From: a bacterium
GTDB taxonomy: Bacteria > Bacillota_I > Bacilli_A > Acholeplasmatales > Acholeplasmataceae
NCBI GenBank assembly: GCA_018623895.1
Contig: JAAZUY010000024.1
Span: 1 to 7,711 of the forward strand
DNA: 7,711 nucleotides
Direction: 5' to 3'
Shown: positions 1 through 6,367 of the stretch, piece after piece
Numbering within the stretch: the first letter of the stretch is position 1
Layout of the letters: each line of letters starts with the position of its first letter
The notes under the pieces: generated by a model
Told to the model about the DNA's origin: nothing
Seen by the model: the letters and a program-made list of their open reading frames with translations, nothing else
The model's database searches: none
Position numbers and translations under genes: made by a program

Positions 1-635
1 ATCAAATAAAGCATATAGTCATTACTCATGAACACTCCGATCATACAAAAGGATTAAAATTTCTTATTGACTCGAATTCTGATGTAAATGTGTATATGTC
101 TAAAGGTACACTTTTTGATTTGGACAAGAAGATTTTTTTGTCATTGAAATCTAAAATAAATATATTGGATAGTAGAAAAAAAGATAAAATAGATCAATAT
201 GTTTTCACTTCCTTTGTAACATCACATGACTCAAAAGAGCCATTAGCATTGGTTTTTGAAAATTCTAAATTCAAAGTAGTATACATGACTGATACAGGTT
301 ATGTTGATCAAAAGAACAAGCAGCTAATTTCATGTGCAGACTTGTACCTTTTAGAGTCGAATCATGATCCTGAGAAATTGTTAAGTTCTAAAAGACCAAT
401 GAGTCTCAAGAAGAGAATTTTAGGAGAGAAAGGTCATCTAAGTAATGATGATGCCAGCAGATTAATTAATGAAATAATCTGTGACAAAAGAACTTCTTGG
501 ATAGTAATGCATATATCAGAAAGCTGTAATTCGATTAGAGAAATTGAAAAAGCTATAGTTCGTAATATAAAAGAAATTAAAAATCTTAGTGTTTTTTATG
601 CAAATCAAAATGAAATAAAAAGTTTAATTCTATGA
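1..635 (+). CDS. walJ: WalJ/YycJ-like metallo-beta-lactamase-fold hydrolase, 5' end outside window
   Basis: The reading frame is open from the left edge (first whole codon at base 3), so the gene is cut by the window and the GTG/ATG codons near base 90 are internal. About 210 residues are visible; the family is around 260, so some 50 N-terminal residues are missing. The metallo-beta-lactamase metal motif H-E-H-S-D-H is encoded at 27-44, upstream of those codons. Further along are family-typical stretches: TSHDSKEP, TDTGYVD, ESNHD, RILGEKGHLSNDDA, and a late MHISE where other members have a metal-binding His. This pattern matches WalJ (YycJ), a cytoplasmic metal-dependent hydrolase or nuclease encoded near the WalRK cell-wall regulators in Bacilli, with a proposed link to DNA repair or replication. 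The exact substrate is not settled. It overlaps rlmH by four bases (ATGA), a pairing also typical of Bacilli. Confidence 0.88.
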   Translation, partial: QIKHIVITHEHSDHTKGLKFLIDSNSDVNVYMSKGTLFDLDKKIFLSLKSKINILDSRKKDKIDQYVFTSFVTSHDSKEPLALVFENSKFKVVYMTDTGYVDQKNKQLISCADLYLLESNHDPEKLLSSKRPMSLKKRILGEKGHLSNDDASRLINEIICDKRTSWIVMHISESCNSIREIEKAIVRNIKEIKNLSVFYANQNEIKSLIL

Positions 636-1057
636 AAATAATTGCAATAGGGAAGACGAGAAATAAGAACTTAATAAATTTAAATAAATTTTTTTTAAAA
701 CAAATGAAAAACTTGAAAATTGAAATAATATCAAAGTCAAATAAATTTGATGAAAATGTTAAAATCATGAAGAAAATAAAGCAAAGAGATTATGTTATAG
801 CTTTGGATTCTCAAGGTGAAAGCATTGATAGTATTAAATTTTCGAATTTAATAAACTCTTCTGAAACATACATTAATAAAGAAATAGTTTTTGTAATAGG
901 TGGTTCGGAAGGTCTTGATAAGAATATTATTGCAAGAGCAGATAAGGTGTTGTCATTTTCCAAGCTGACTTTTCAACATCAAATTGTGAGATTGTTATTA
1001 ATAGAACAAATATATAGAGCAAAAAAAATTCAGGAAAATCACCCATATCATAAATAA
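632..1057 (+). CDS. rlmH: 23S rRNA (pseudouridine1915-N3)-methyltransferase RlmH
   Basis: RlmH is a small SPOUT-class (knotted) methyltransferase. It uses S-adenosylmethionine to methylate pseudouridine 1915 in helix 69 of 23S rRNA on the assembled 70S ribosome. The C-terminal half carries the family signature: the cofactor-loop motif FVIGGSEGL, then LSFSKLTFQHQ, then RLLLIEQIYRAKKIQ, ending in PYHK, which is the conserved C-terminus. At 141 residues it is shorter than the usual 155-160; the shortening lies in the N-terminal half, between MKIIAIGK and the ALDSQGE motif. The normal FPHQ reads FQHQ here. Its ATG overlaps the walJ stop as ATGA and no clear ribosome site precedes it, so translation is probably coupled to walJ. 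I see no convincing terminator after its stop codon. Confidence 0.95.
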   Translation: MKIIAIGKTRNKNLINLNKFFLKQMKNLKIEIISKSNKFDENVKIMKKIKQRDYVIALDSQGESIDSIKFSNLINSSETYINKEIVFVIGGSEGLDKNIIARADKVLSFSKLTFQHQIVRLLLIEQIYRAKKIQENHPYHK

Positions 1058-1085
1058 ATTAAGGTAATATAAGATCGATAAATAT

Positions 1086-1117
1086 TTGTTTTTTGAATAA
1101 TACTATGATAATATACT
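1086..1117 (+). promoter_or_regulatory. Probable sigma-A-type promoter of the aromatic operon
   Basis: TTGTTT at 1086-1091 can act as a -35 box. With a 17-base spacer it faces TAATAT at 1109-1114; a second -10 candidate, TATACT, overlaps at 1112-1117. Transcription would start near 1120-1126, just before the leader ribosome site. The match is moderate and the region is AT-rich, so the exact boxes are uncertain. A promoter is expected here because the leader element below needs its own transcript start or read-through from rlmH. Confidence 0.5.
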
Positions 1118-1136
1118 TTTAATAAGAGGAAACAAT

Positions 1137-1178
1137 ATGAAAAAAAATTTTACTTCTAATTATTATTACATATATTGA
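1137..1178 (+). CDS. Tyr-rich attenuator leader peptide (13 aa)
   Basis: This short ORF encodes MKKNFTSNYYYIY followed by TGA. GAGG at 1126-1129 lies seven bases before the ATG, a good ribosome site. Four of the last five codons are Tyr (TAT TAT TAC, then TAT after one Ile), with one Phe earlier. A hairpin begins in the stop codon, and an intrinsic terminator with a competing antiterminator follows before aroF; prephenate dehydrogenase, the enzyme committed to Tyr, is the second gene. By analogy with the enteric pheL and trpL leaders, the peptide itself probably has no function: its translation would measure charged tRNA-Tyr. Chance Tyr codons are possible in AT-rich DNA, but the codon cluster, ribosome site and RNA structures fit together. 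Confidence 0.8.
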   Translation: MKKNFTSNYYYIY

Positions 1179-1208
1179 AAGGGTGCTTCGGCCTTCCTTT
1201 CGTTTTTT
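1177..1208 (+). terminator. UUCG-capped hairpin plus U6 at the leader stop codon (pause hairpin or first terminator)
   Basis: GAAAGGG at 1177-1183 pairs with TCCTTTC at 1195-1201 (six Watson-Crick pairs and one G-U). Inside, G1185-C1192 and C1186-G1191 close the loop TTCG at 1187-1190, a C(UUCG)G tetraloop. G1202 and six T (1203-1208) follow. The 5' arm starts inside the leader stop codon, so a ribosome at the stop should block it, while one stalled on the Tyr codons should leave it free. It could be a 1:1' pause/protector hairpin or a weak terminator in its own right. Confidence 0.65.
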
Positions 1209-1209
1209 A

Positions 1210-1252
1210 TTTGGAAGCCTGCAAAACTAATTAGAGTCCTTGGTCTTCCAAA
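1210..1252 (+). promoter_or_regulatory. Predicted antiterminator stem
   Basis: TTTGGAAG at 1210-1217 is perfectly complementary to CTTCCAAA at 1245-1252 (8 bp). After a bulged T1244, C1218-G1243 and C1219-G1242 extend the stem. This uses the loop and most of the 3' arm of the downstream terminator, so the two structures exclude each other. The left strand can instead pair with GGCCTTCC at 1190-1197 (GGAAG with CTTCC, then CC with GG around one bulged C), which would free the terminator. Pairings were worked out by hand; no energies were computed. Confidence 0.7.
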
Positions 1253-1266
1253 GGACTTTTTATTTT
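1233..1266 (+). terminator. Intrinsic terminator (attenuator) upstream of aroF
   Basis: AGTCCTT at 1235-1241 pairs with AAGGACT at 1251-1257. G1242-C1249 and G1243-C1248 continue the stem past a bulged A1250, around the loop TCTT. A1233-T1259 and G1234-T1258 may extend it at the base. The run TTTTTATTTT ends at 1266, directly before the aroF ribosome site. A terminator inside a leader, between a promoter and the first gene, is the hallmark of attenuation. Confidence 0.85.
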
Positions 1267-1272
1267 AAGGAG
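1267..1272 (+). promoter_or_regulatory. Ribosome-binding site that fixes the aroF start
   Basis: AAGGAG lies six bases before ATG 1279. An in-frame TTG at 1240 would lengthen the protein by 13 residues, but that codon sits inside the terminator stem and has no ribosome site, so ATG 1279 is the start. Confidence 0.9.
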
Positions 1273-1278
1273 AGAATT

Positions 1279-2295
1279 ATGATTATACAAATGAAATTAG
1301 ATGCTACTAAAAAGCAATATGAGAAAATCACAAAAGATTTCAGGAACAAAGGGTATCAAATTAAGGACGTATCAAGTAATACAATTTTTGTTTTTGGTTT
1401 GATAGGTGATACAAAGTCACTAACTGAAAATGATATTTTTGTATATGAAGGTGTTGCTAAAGTCACTAGAATCCAAACACCTTTTAAAAAAGCAAGTAGA
1501 CGTCTAAGCAAAACAGATTCGGTTATTAAAATTGGGAGTGATGTAAAAATTGGTGGTGGAAATTTTCAAATTATTGCCGGTCCTTGTTCTGTTGAGAGTG
1601 AAGATCAATTCAGAATCATTGCCAAGACTATTAAAGACGCTGGAGGAAAAATAATTAGAGGAGGATCTTATAAACCTCGAACTTCACCTTATTCATTTCA
1701 AGGTCTTGAAAAAAAAGGGCTAGAAATAATGAGAAAAATTTCAAATGAATTTGGACTAAAGATTGTTTCAGAAATTCCGTCTTCAGATAAATTAGAAGAG
1801 TTTGAAAGATTAGTTGATATGATTCAAGTGGGTGCAAGAAATATGCAAAATTTTTACTTGCTTAAAGAATTAGGAAAATCAAAAAAACCCATAATTTTAA
1901 AAAGAGGATTATCTTCAACAATAGAAGAGTGGCTCTTGGCTGCTGAATATATAATTCATCATGGAAATCCGAATGTTATTTTATGTGAGCGTGGTATTCG
2001 TACTTTTGAAAACTATACAAGAAATACTTTAGATTTAAGCGCAGTTTTGGCCGTTAAAGAATTATCACATCTTCCAATAATTGTTGATCCATCTCATGCT
2101 TCAGGTAAGAATTGGATGGTTGAAAAATTATCCCTCGCTGCAGTATCTGTAGGTTCAGATGGTGTTATGATTGAAATTCATAATGATCCAGAAACAGCGT
2201 TAAGTGACGGTGCACAATCTTTAAATTTAGAACAATACATAAAAACTGAAAATAAAATTTCAAAATTTAGAGAAATGTTGAATTTGAAGACATGA
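1279..2295 (+). CDS. aroF: 3-deoxy-7-phosphoheptulonate (DAHP) synthase, Thermotoga/AroF type with N-terminal regulatory domain
   Basis: It condenses phosphoenolpyruvate and erythrose-4-phosphate into DAHP, the first step of the shikimate pathway, in the cytoplasm. The length (338 residues) equals the usual size of this type. Residues 1-70 form a ferredoxin-like domain beginning MIIQMKLDAT; in Thermotoga this domain mediates feedback inhibition by Tyr and Phe. The barrel carries AGPCSVES (100-107), RGGSYKPRTSP (127-137), QVGARNMQNF (183-192), LKRGL (207-211), CERGIRTFE (236-244), VDPSHASG (269-276) and DGVMIEIH (294-301). Cys103, His273, Glu299 and Asp310 fit the four metal ligands. The start is set by AAGGAG at 1267. 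It heads the operon directly after the attenuator and overlaps tyrA by ATGA. Unlike the Bacillus subtilis enzyme it has no fused chorismate mutase; a separate one lies downstream. Confidence 0.96.
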   Translation: MIIQMKLDATKKQYEKITKDFRNKGYQIKDVSSNTIFVFGLIGDTKSLTENDIFVYEGVAKVTRIQTPFKKASRRLSKTDSVIKIGSDVKIGGGNFQIIAGPCSVESEDQFRIIAKTIKDAGGKIIRGGSYKPRTSPYSFQGLEKKGLEIMRKISNEFGLKIVSEIPSSDKLEEFERLVDMIQVGARNMQNFYLLKELGKSKKPIILKRGLSSTIEEWLLAAEYIIHHGNPNVILCERGIRTFENYTRNTLDLSAVLAVKELSHLPIIVDPSHASGKNWMVEKLSLAAVSVGSDGVMIEIHNDPETALSDGAQSLNLEQYIKTENKISKFREMLNLKT

Positions 2296-3122
2296 CAATA
2301 TTCATAGTGGGTTTAGGACTAATGGGATCTTCTTATGCAGAAAGATTAAGTCAAAAAGGACATACAGTATATGGATTTGATTCTGATTTAAAGGTTTTAG
2401 AAAAAGCAATTAATGATAAATTAATTAATAACGATAGCAGAATTGAAAAACTTAAATTATCAGATTTAATTATTTTAGCAGTATATCCTTCAAAAATCGT
2501 TGATTTTATAATTAATTACCAGAAACTATTTAAAAAGGGCAGTCTTATCACTGATATTTCTGGTACAAAAGAAAACATGTTAAATAAGGTTGAAGATATT
2601 TTAAGAGAAGATGTTTCATATCTATCACACCATCCAATGGCAGGAAGAGCCAAAAGAGGATATGAGTCTAAAGATAGTTCAATGTTTAAAGGTAATAACT
2701 TTTTAATAGTAAAAAATAAAAATACATTAAGGTATAATATTGAGATTTTAAAAAGAATTGCAGATGATTTGGGATTTAAAAAGACTCATATATTAACTTC
2801 TGATGAACATGATAAAAATATTGCTTATACCTCTCAATTAACTCATATCATAGCGACTGCTCTAATGTGTGGAAATGAAAAAATTTTAAACGAGACCACG
2901 GGGGATTCTTTTCGAGACTTAACAAGGATTGCCAATATAAACGAAGATCTATGGACAGAATTATTTTTATCGAATAAAAAAAATCTAATTGATTCAATAG
3001 AACAATTCGAGAAGAAGATTAAATTATATAAGGATTTATTGATAACTAAAGATTCTAATCAATTAAAAAAAGAATTAATAAAAGCAAGAAAATTGAGGGT
3101 TAAATTTGAAAACAATAAATGA
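2292..3122 (+). CDS. tyrA: Prephenate dehydrogenase
   Basis: It oxidatively decarboxylates prephenate to 4-hydroxyphenylpyruvate, the step that commits chorismate to tyrosine. The N-terminus is a Rossmann nucleotide-binding fold with GLGLMG at residues 7-12 and Asp30 at the end of the second strand, which favours NAD. DISGTK (88-93) and SHHPMAG (112-118) are family motifs, and the His just before the Pro in HPMAG is the likely catalytic residue. DEHDKNIAYTSQLTH (171-185) belongs to the helical C-terminal domain. At 276 residues it lacks the C-terminal ACT domain of the longer Bacillus form, so allosteric control by Tyr may be weaker here; an attenuator could compensate (inference). It overlaps aroF by ATGA with no clear ribosome site, implying coupled translation, and overlaps aroB by 17 nt. 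Arogenate as substrate cannot be excluded from sequence. Confidence 0.93.
   Translation: MTIFIVGLGLMGSSYAERLSQKGHTVYGFDSDLKVLEKAINDKLINNDSRIEKLKLSDLIILAVYPSKIVDFIINYQKLFKKGSLITDISGTKENMLNKVEDILREDVSYLSHHPMAGRAKRGYESKDSSMFKGNNFLIVKNKNTLRYNIEILKRIADDLGFKKTHILTSDEHDKNIAYTSQLTHIIATALMCGNEKILNETTGDSFRDLTRIANINEDLWTELFLSNKKNLIDSIEQFEKKIKLYKDLLITKDSNQLKKELIKARKLRVKFENNK
3095..3099 (+). promoter_or_regulatory. Ribosome-binding site supporting a TTG start for aroB
   Basis: GAGGG ends six bases before TTG 3106. No in-frame ATG lies nearby (the ATG at 3119 is in another frame), and the homology of aroB begins within a few residues of this codon, so the TTG start is accepted. Confidence 0.7.
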
Positions 3123-4122
3123 GTTAAGTTACCCGATTCATATTGAAGATTCTAAATTAAATAATTTGCCAAAGCTCCTTAAGAAATATACATATAAAAA
3201 TAGGGTTTATGTTGTTTCCGATCTAAATGTTTGGAACATTCATTCTAAAAATCTATTAGATTCTTTAAGAAATTTTGATGTTGTTGTAACTCTAATTGAA
3301 GCGGGAGAGAAATCAAAAGGATTAGATGGGTTTAATGAATTAACAAAAAGCCTTATAGAAAAAGGAATTTTAAGAGAAGACTTGCTGGTCGCCTTCGGTG
3401 GCGGAGTTGTTGGTGATCTTGTGGGTTTTGTTGCAGCAACTCTCTATAGGGGAATAAAATATGTTAACATTCCTACAACAGTCTTAAGTCAAATTGATAG
3501 TAGTATTGGATCTAAAGTTGGAATAAATTTTCATGAAGGAAAAAATATACTTGGATCATTTAAGGATCCAAAGTTTGTTTATGTTTTTTTACCTTATTTA
3601 GAGACTTTATCAAGAAGAGAATTTAATAATGGTATGGCAGAAGTAATAAAAATAGGTCTAATTTCAGATAAAACTCTTCTAGAGGATATTTTGTTAGAAC
3701 TTGATACTAAAGTTTTTGTTGAAAAAGCGATAAAAAACAAAATTAAATTCATTTTGGAAGACAAATTTGAAAATAATAAAAGAAAATTATTAAATTTTGG
3801 ACATACGTTAGGTCATGCTATTGAATCAATGAATAAGTATGAGAACATTAAACATGGTGAAGCAATTTCTCATGGAATTATATACGCTATTAAATTAGGA
3901 ATAAAAGAAAAAATATCTGACGTAAAAATGCTAAATTATGTTTATGATATATTAAATAGATTTGAATTGTTAAACTTTAAAATTGGAGAATATAAAGAAT
4001 ATTTTAAATATTTTAAAAGAGATAAAAAACAAATCAAAGAAGGAATTCAATTTATATTTTTAAAATCGATTGAAAACCCAAAAGTTAAAGTTATGAGGGG
4101 AAAAGATTTAAATGTCGATTAA
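3106..4122 (+). CDS. aroB: 3-dehydroquinate synthase
   Basis: It converts DAHP to 3-dehydroquinate, the second shikimate step, using NAD and a divalent metal (Zn or Co). The NAD-binding half has GGGVVGD (98-104) and GFVAATLYRGI. The active-site stretch IPTTVLSQIDSSIGSKVGIN spans 122-141. Glu179 (in NGMAEVIK), His233 (GHTLGHA) and His250 (HGEA) match the three metal ligands, and His237 is the second His of GHTLGHA. The length of 338 is slightly under the usual 350-360. It starts at TTG with GAGGG upstream; the gene begins inside tyrA (17-nt overlap) and its end overlaps aroA by 11 nt. The TTG start may lower its output relative to neighbours, but that is inference. Confidence 0.96.
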   Translation: MKTINELSYPIHIEDSKLNNLPKLLKKYTYKNRVYVVSDLNVWNIHSKNLLDSLRNFDVVVTLIEAGEKSKGLDGFNELTKSLIEKGILREDLLVAFGGGVVGDLVGFVAATLYRGIKYVNIPTTVLSQIDSSIGSKVGINFHEGKNILGSFKDPKFVYVFLPYLETLSRREFNNGMAEVIKIGLISDKTLLEDILLELDTKVFVEKAIKNKIKFILEDKFENNKRKLLNFGHTLGHAIESMNKYENIKHGEAISHGIIYAIKLGIKEKISDVKMLNYVYDILNRFELLNFKIGEYKEYFKYFKRDKKQIKEGIQFIFLKSIENPKVKVMRGKDLNVD

Positions 4123-5359
4123 ATTATATCCAAAAAAAATAACAGGTAATGTTCATATAATTGGTTCAAAGTCAGAGTCTCATAGAGCTTTAATTGCTTC
4201 AAGTTTGTCTGAAGGAAAGTCAACAATTGAAGGTTTATATTCAAGTAAAGATATTTCTGCAACAAGAAATGCTCTGAAAAAGTTAGGAATATCAATTATT
4301 GGTGATTCTATAATTGGAGATACATTTTACTATAACAAATCATACATAGATTGTGATGAATCTGGATCAACTCTTAGATTTTTGATTCCATTAAGCATAC
4401 ACTTTTTTGGAGAAGTTTTTTTTACAGGAAAAAAGAGACTTTTTGAAAGACCATTAGATCAATATGAAGAATTATTTAATTTCGAATTTATTGATAAAAG
4501 TAAAACAAAACTAAAAATTACTGGAAATCTTAAATCTAAAAAGTTTGTATTAGATTCATCAAAAAGTTCACAGTTTATTTCTGGGCTTTTATTTGTTCTT
4601 CCCTTGCTTGAAGGCACTAGTGAAATAGAGTTTAAATCAGAAATAAAATCAAAAAGCTACATTAATATGACAATAGAAGTTTTAAATAAACATAATATTT
4701 CTATTGATTACAAAGAAAACAGGTTGATAATTCCAGGTAGACAAGTATATGAGAATTTCAATCACATAATAGAGGGGGATTTTTCTCAAGCAGCATATTT
4801 TTTTGTTGCTGGAACAATTGGTTCATCAATTTCAATTTCCAATTTAAATATAAATTCAAAACAAGGAGATAAAAAAATTTTAGAAATTTTAAAAGAAATG
4901 GGTGGCAATGTTATTTATAAGAAAAAAAAATTTTTTATAAATCCATCTAAAACCAGAGGTATTAAAATTGATTTATCTGATATACCTGATCTTGGACCAC
5001 CGTTAATAATATTAGCATCTTTATCAGAGGGTACTACATCGTTTTACTCTGTAAATAGGTTAAAGTATAAAGAATCTGATAGATTGAATGCAATGCTTAA
5101 AATATTAGATAAGTTAAAGGTTAAATACAAACTTTATAATAACTCTCTTTCTATAAAAGGAAGAGAATGGTTTGAAGGTAATGAAGTGTTTTGTACCCAA
5201 GGAGATCATAGAATTGCAATGTCATTGGCTATAGCAAGTATTAGATGCAAAAAACCTATAATAATTGATGATGAAGGCGTTGTAAGAAAATCATTTCCAA
5301 ATTTTTTTGAAATATTTAAGGGTTTAGGAGGAAAGTATGAAAAAATTAGAGAGCTTTAG
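4112..5359 (+). CDS. aroA: 3-phosphoshikimate 1-carboxyvinyltransferase (EPSP synthase)
   Basis: It joins phosphoenolpyruvate to shikimate-3-phosphate to give EPSP, the sixth shikimate step. Motifs in order: GSKSESHRA (18-26; Lys20, Ser21 and Arg25 bind substrate), DCDESGSTLRF (80-90, the PEP loop; the Gly critical for glyphosate sensitivity is present), SSKSSQF (149-155), EGDFSQAAYF (221-230), DIPDLGPP (290-297; Asp293 fits the catalytic Asp), KYKESDR (318-324; Glu321 catalytic), GDHRIAM (364-370) and RKSFPNFF (392-399). The 415 residues are near family size. GAGGGG at 4095-4100 precedes the ATG at a long spacing. It overlaps aroB by 11 nt and the mutase gene by 23 nt. A run of nine A at 4922-4930 within the gene is slippage-prone. 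All key residues are present, so it is probably active. Confidence 0.97.
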   Translation: MSIKLYPKKITGNVHIIGSKSESHRALIASSLSEGKSTIEGLYSSKDISATRNALKKLGISIIGDSIIGDTFYYNKSYIDCDESGSTLRFLIPLSIHFFGEVFFTGKKRLFERPLDQYEELFNFEFIDKSKTKLKITGNLKSKKFVLDSSKSSQFISGLLFVLPLLEGTSEIEFKSEIKSKSYINMTIEVLNKHNISIDYKENRLIIPGRQVYENFNHIIEGDFSQAAYFFVAGTIGSSISISNLNINSKQGDKKILEILKEMGGNVIYKKKKFFINPSKTRGIKIDLSDIPDLGPPLIILASLSEGTTSFYSVNRLKYKESDRLNAMLKILDKLKVKYKLYNNSLSIKGREWFEGNEVFCTQGDHRIAMSLAIASIRCKKPIIIDDEGVVRKSFPNFFEIFKGLGGKYEKIREL

Positions 5360-5594
5360 AGAAGAAATAGACACTATTGATTCAAAAATGAAGGATTTAT
5401 TTTTATCAAGGATGAAAATAGTAAAAAAAATTAAAGATATCAAGAAGGAATATAATCTAGCTATTTTTGATAAAGATAGAGAAAAAAAACTTTTTAAAAA
5501 AAATTTTTCAAGTTGGAATTCAGAAGTTCCGCTTGAGTTTTATAGAGATTTTTTAATTAAAGTCGTAGAATTGTCAAAGGAATATCAAAAATGA
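5337..5594 (+). CDS. aroQ: Free-standing chorismate mutase, AroQ class
   Basis: It rearranges chorismate to prephenate, the branch point to Phe and Tyr. This is the small all-helical AroQ fold, working as an intertwined dimer. Arg8, Arg25, Lys36, Asp45, Arg48 and Glu49 sit exactly three positions before the E. coli mutase-domain active-site residues (Arg11, Arg28, Lys39, Asp48, Arg51, Glu52), and Ser80 and Gln84 match its Ser84 and Gln88, so the active site looks complete. With 85 residues it is a bare catalytic domain without a regulatory or fused partner. AGGAGG at 5326-5331, five bases before the ATG, is the best ribosome site in the operon, and the gene starts 23 nt before aroA ends. It feeds TyrA encoded upstream. 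The symbol refers to the mutase class; the same symbol is also used for type II dehydroquinase, which this is not. Confidence 0.94.
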   Translation: MKKLESFREEIDTIDSKMKDLFLSRMKIVKKIKDIKKEYNLAIFDKDREKKLFKKNFSSWNSEVPLEFYRDFLIKVVELSKEYQK

Positions 5595-6367
5595 ATTTAG
5601 GATTACTGGGAAAAGATATTAAATATAGTTTATCTCCAAAAATCTTTAAAAAAATATCAAAAATAATGAATATAAAAATCAATTATACTTTAATTGATAA
5701 GGAAAAAGAAGTTTTTGATGAAATAATAAATAATTTGAGACTTGGCATTTTGGATGGGCTTAACATAACAAAGCCTTACAAAGAAAAAATTATAAAGTAT
5801 TGTGACTATGTTTCTGAAGAGGCGTTAAGTATTGGAGCGGTGAACACATTAGTTAGCAGAAATGGAAAAATACATGGTTTTAATACAGACTTGTTTGGGT
5901 TTGGAAAGTTGTTTGATTACTTTAACTCATTAGAAAAAGAGATCTATATATTTGGAAACGGAGCTTCTGCAAAAATGGTTGCTAATTTTTTAGAAAGTAA
6001 AAATAGAAAATTTAAAATTGTAAAAAGGTCAGTTTCTTCAAGAAAAAAAATTAGTGAAAACGAAATATATTATAATCAATTGCCGTCATCTAATGGATTA
6101 GTTATTAATTCATCAATTATTGGTACAGATAAAAATCATAAATCTATGGTAAGTGATAGTCAGTTAAGTAATAAGGAAGTTATAGATCTAGTATATAATT
6201 ATAAAGAGACTATTTATATGAGAAAAAGCAAAAGAGGAATTAATGGATTAATTATGCTTATCATTCAAGCTTTGAAAAGCTTTGAAATATGGTCTAAAGA
6301 AGAAATTCAGATTGATCAATTATTTAAGATAATTAGAGGAGAAATAGTAAATGAACTCAATTGGTAA
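5591..6367 (+). CDS. aroE: Shikimate dehydrogenase (NADP-dependent)
   Basis: It reduces 3-dehydroshikimate to shikimate, the fourth pathway step. The shikimate-binding SLSP is at 13-16; GLNITKPYK at 56-64 supplies the catalytic Lys64, and GFNTD at 96-100 supplies Asp100. AVNTL lies between them. The nucleotide-binding loop reads FGNGASAK (121-128), a variant of the usual GAGGAA pattern. INSSIIG stands where most have INATPLG, and DLVYN plus a C-terminal IIQALKSFEIW complete the signature. The 258 residues are slightly short but intact. It overlaps the mutase gene by ATGA with AAAGGAA upstream at 5576-5582, and overlaps aroC by 17 nt. No shikimate kinase or dehydroquinase domain is fused to it. 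Confidence 0.94.
   Translation: MNLGLLGKDIKYSLSPKIFKKISKIMNIKINYTLIDKEKEVFDEIINNLRLGILDGLNITKPYKEKIIKYCDYVSEEALSIGAVNTLVSRNGKIHGFNTDLFGFGKLFDYFNSLEKEIYIFGNGASAKMVANFLESKNRKFKIVKRSVSSRKKISENEIYYNQLPSSNGLVINSSIIGTDKNHKSMVSDSQLSNKEVIDLVYNYKETIYMRKSKRGINGLIMLIIQALKSFEIWSKEEIQIDQLFKIIRGEIVNELNW

Noticed and set aside
586..768. Reverse-strand ORF of 60 codons across the walJ/rlmH junction
   Set aside because: It lies opposite two well-supported genes, has low-complexity Phe/Ile-rich content from AT-rich DNA, and has no ribosome site or family resemblance.
1060..1092. Terminator after rlmH
   Set aside because: Small palindromes (ATCGAT, AAATATTT) precede a T run but give no stem of useful strength.
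1120..1266. T-box riboswitch
   Set aside because: AGGGTG at 1180-1185 recalls the T-box sequence, but the rest of the conserved element and the long specifier stem I are absent, the leader is too short, and the Tyr-rich ORF explains the region better.
1237..1271. Masking of the aroF ribosome site by TCCTT at 1237-1241 pairing with AAGGA at 1267-1271
   Set aside because: Only five pairs, competing with the much longer terminator stem; it would matter only in the antiterminated form and lacks further support.
1655..1837. Reverse-strand ORF of 60 codons inside aroF
   Set aside because: It is antisense to a conserved stretch of DAHP synthase and shows no independent support.
3551..3571. Inverted repeat TTGGATC / GATCCAA with a 7-base loop inside aroB
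   Set aside because: It encodes part of the conserved LGSFKDPKF segment, has no T run, and is probably a by-product of the protein sequence.
6267..6286. Perfect tandem repeat of AAGCTTTGAA inside aroE
   Set aside because: Only two copies, and it encodes the conserved QALKSFE motif, so it is probably coincidence rather than a phase-variable repeat.
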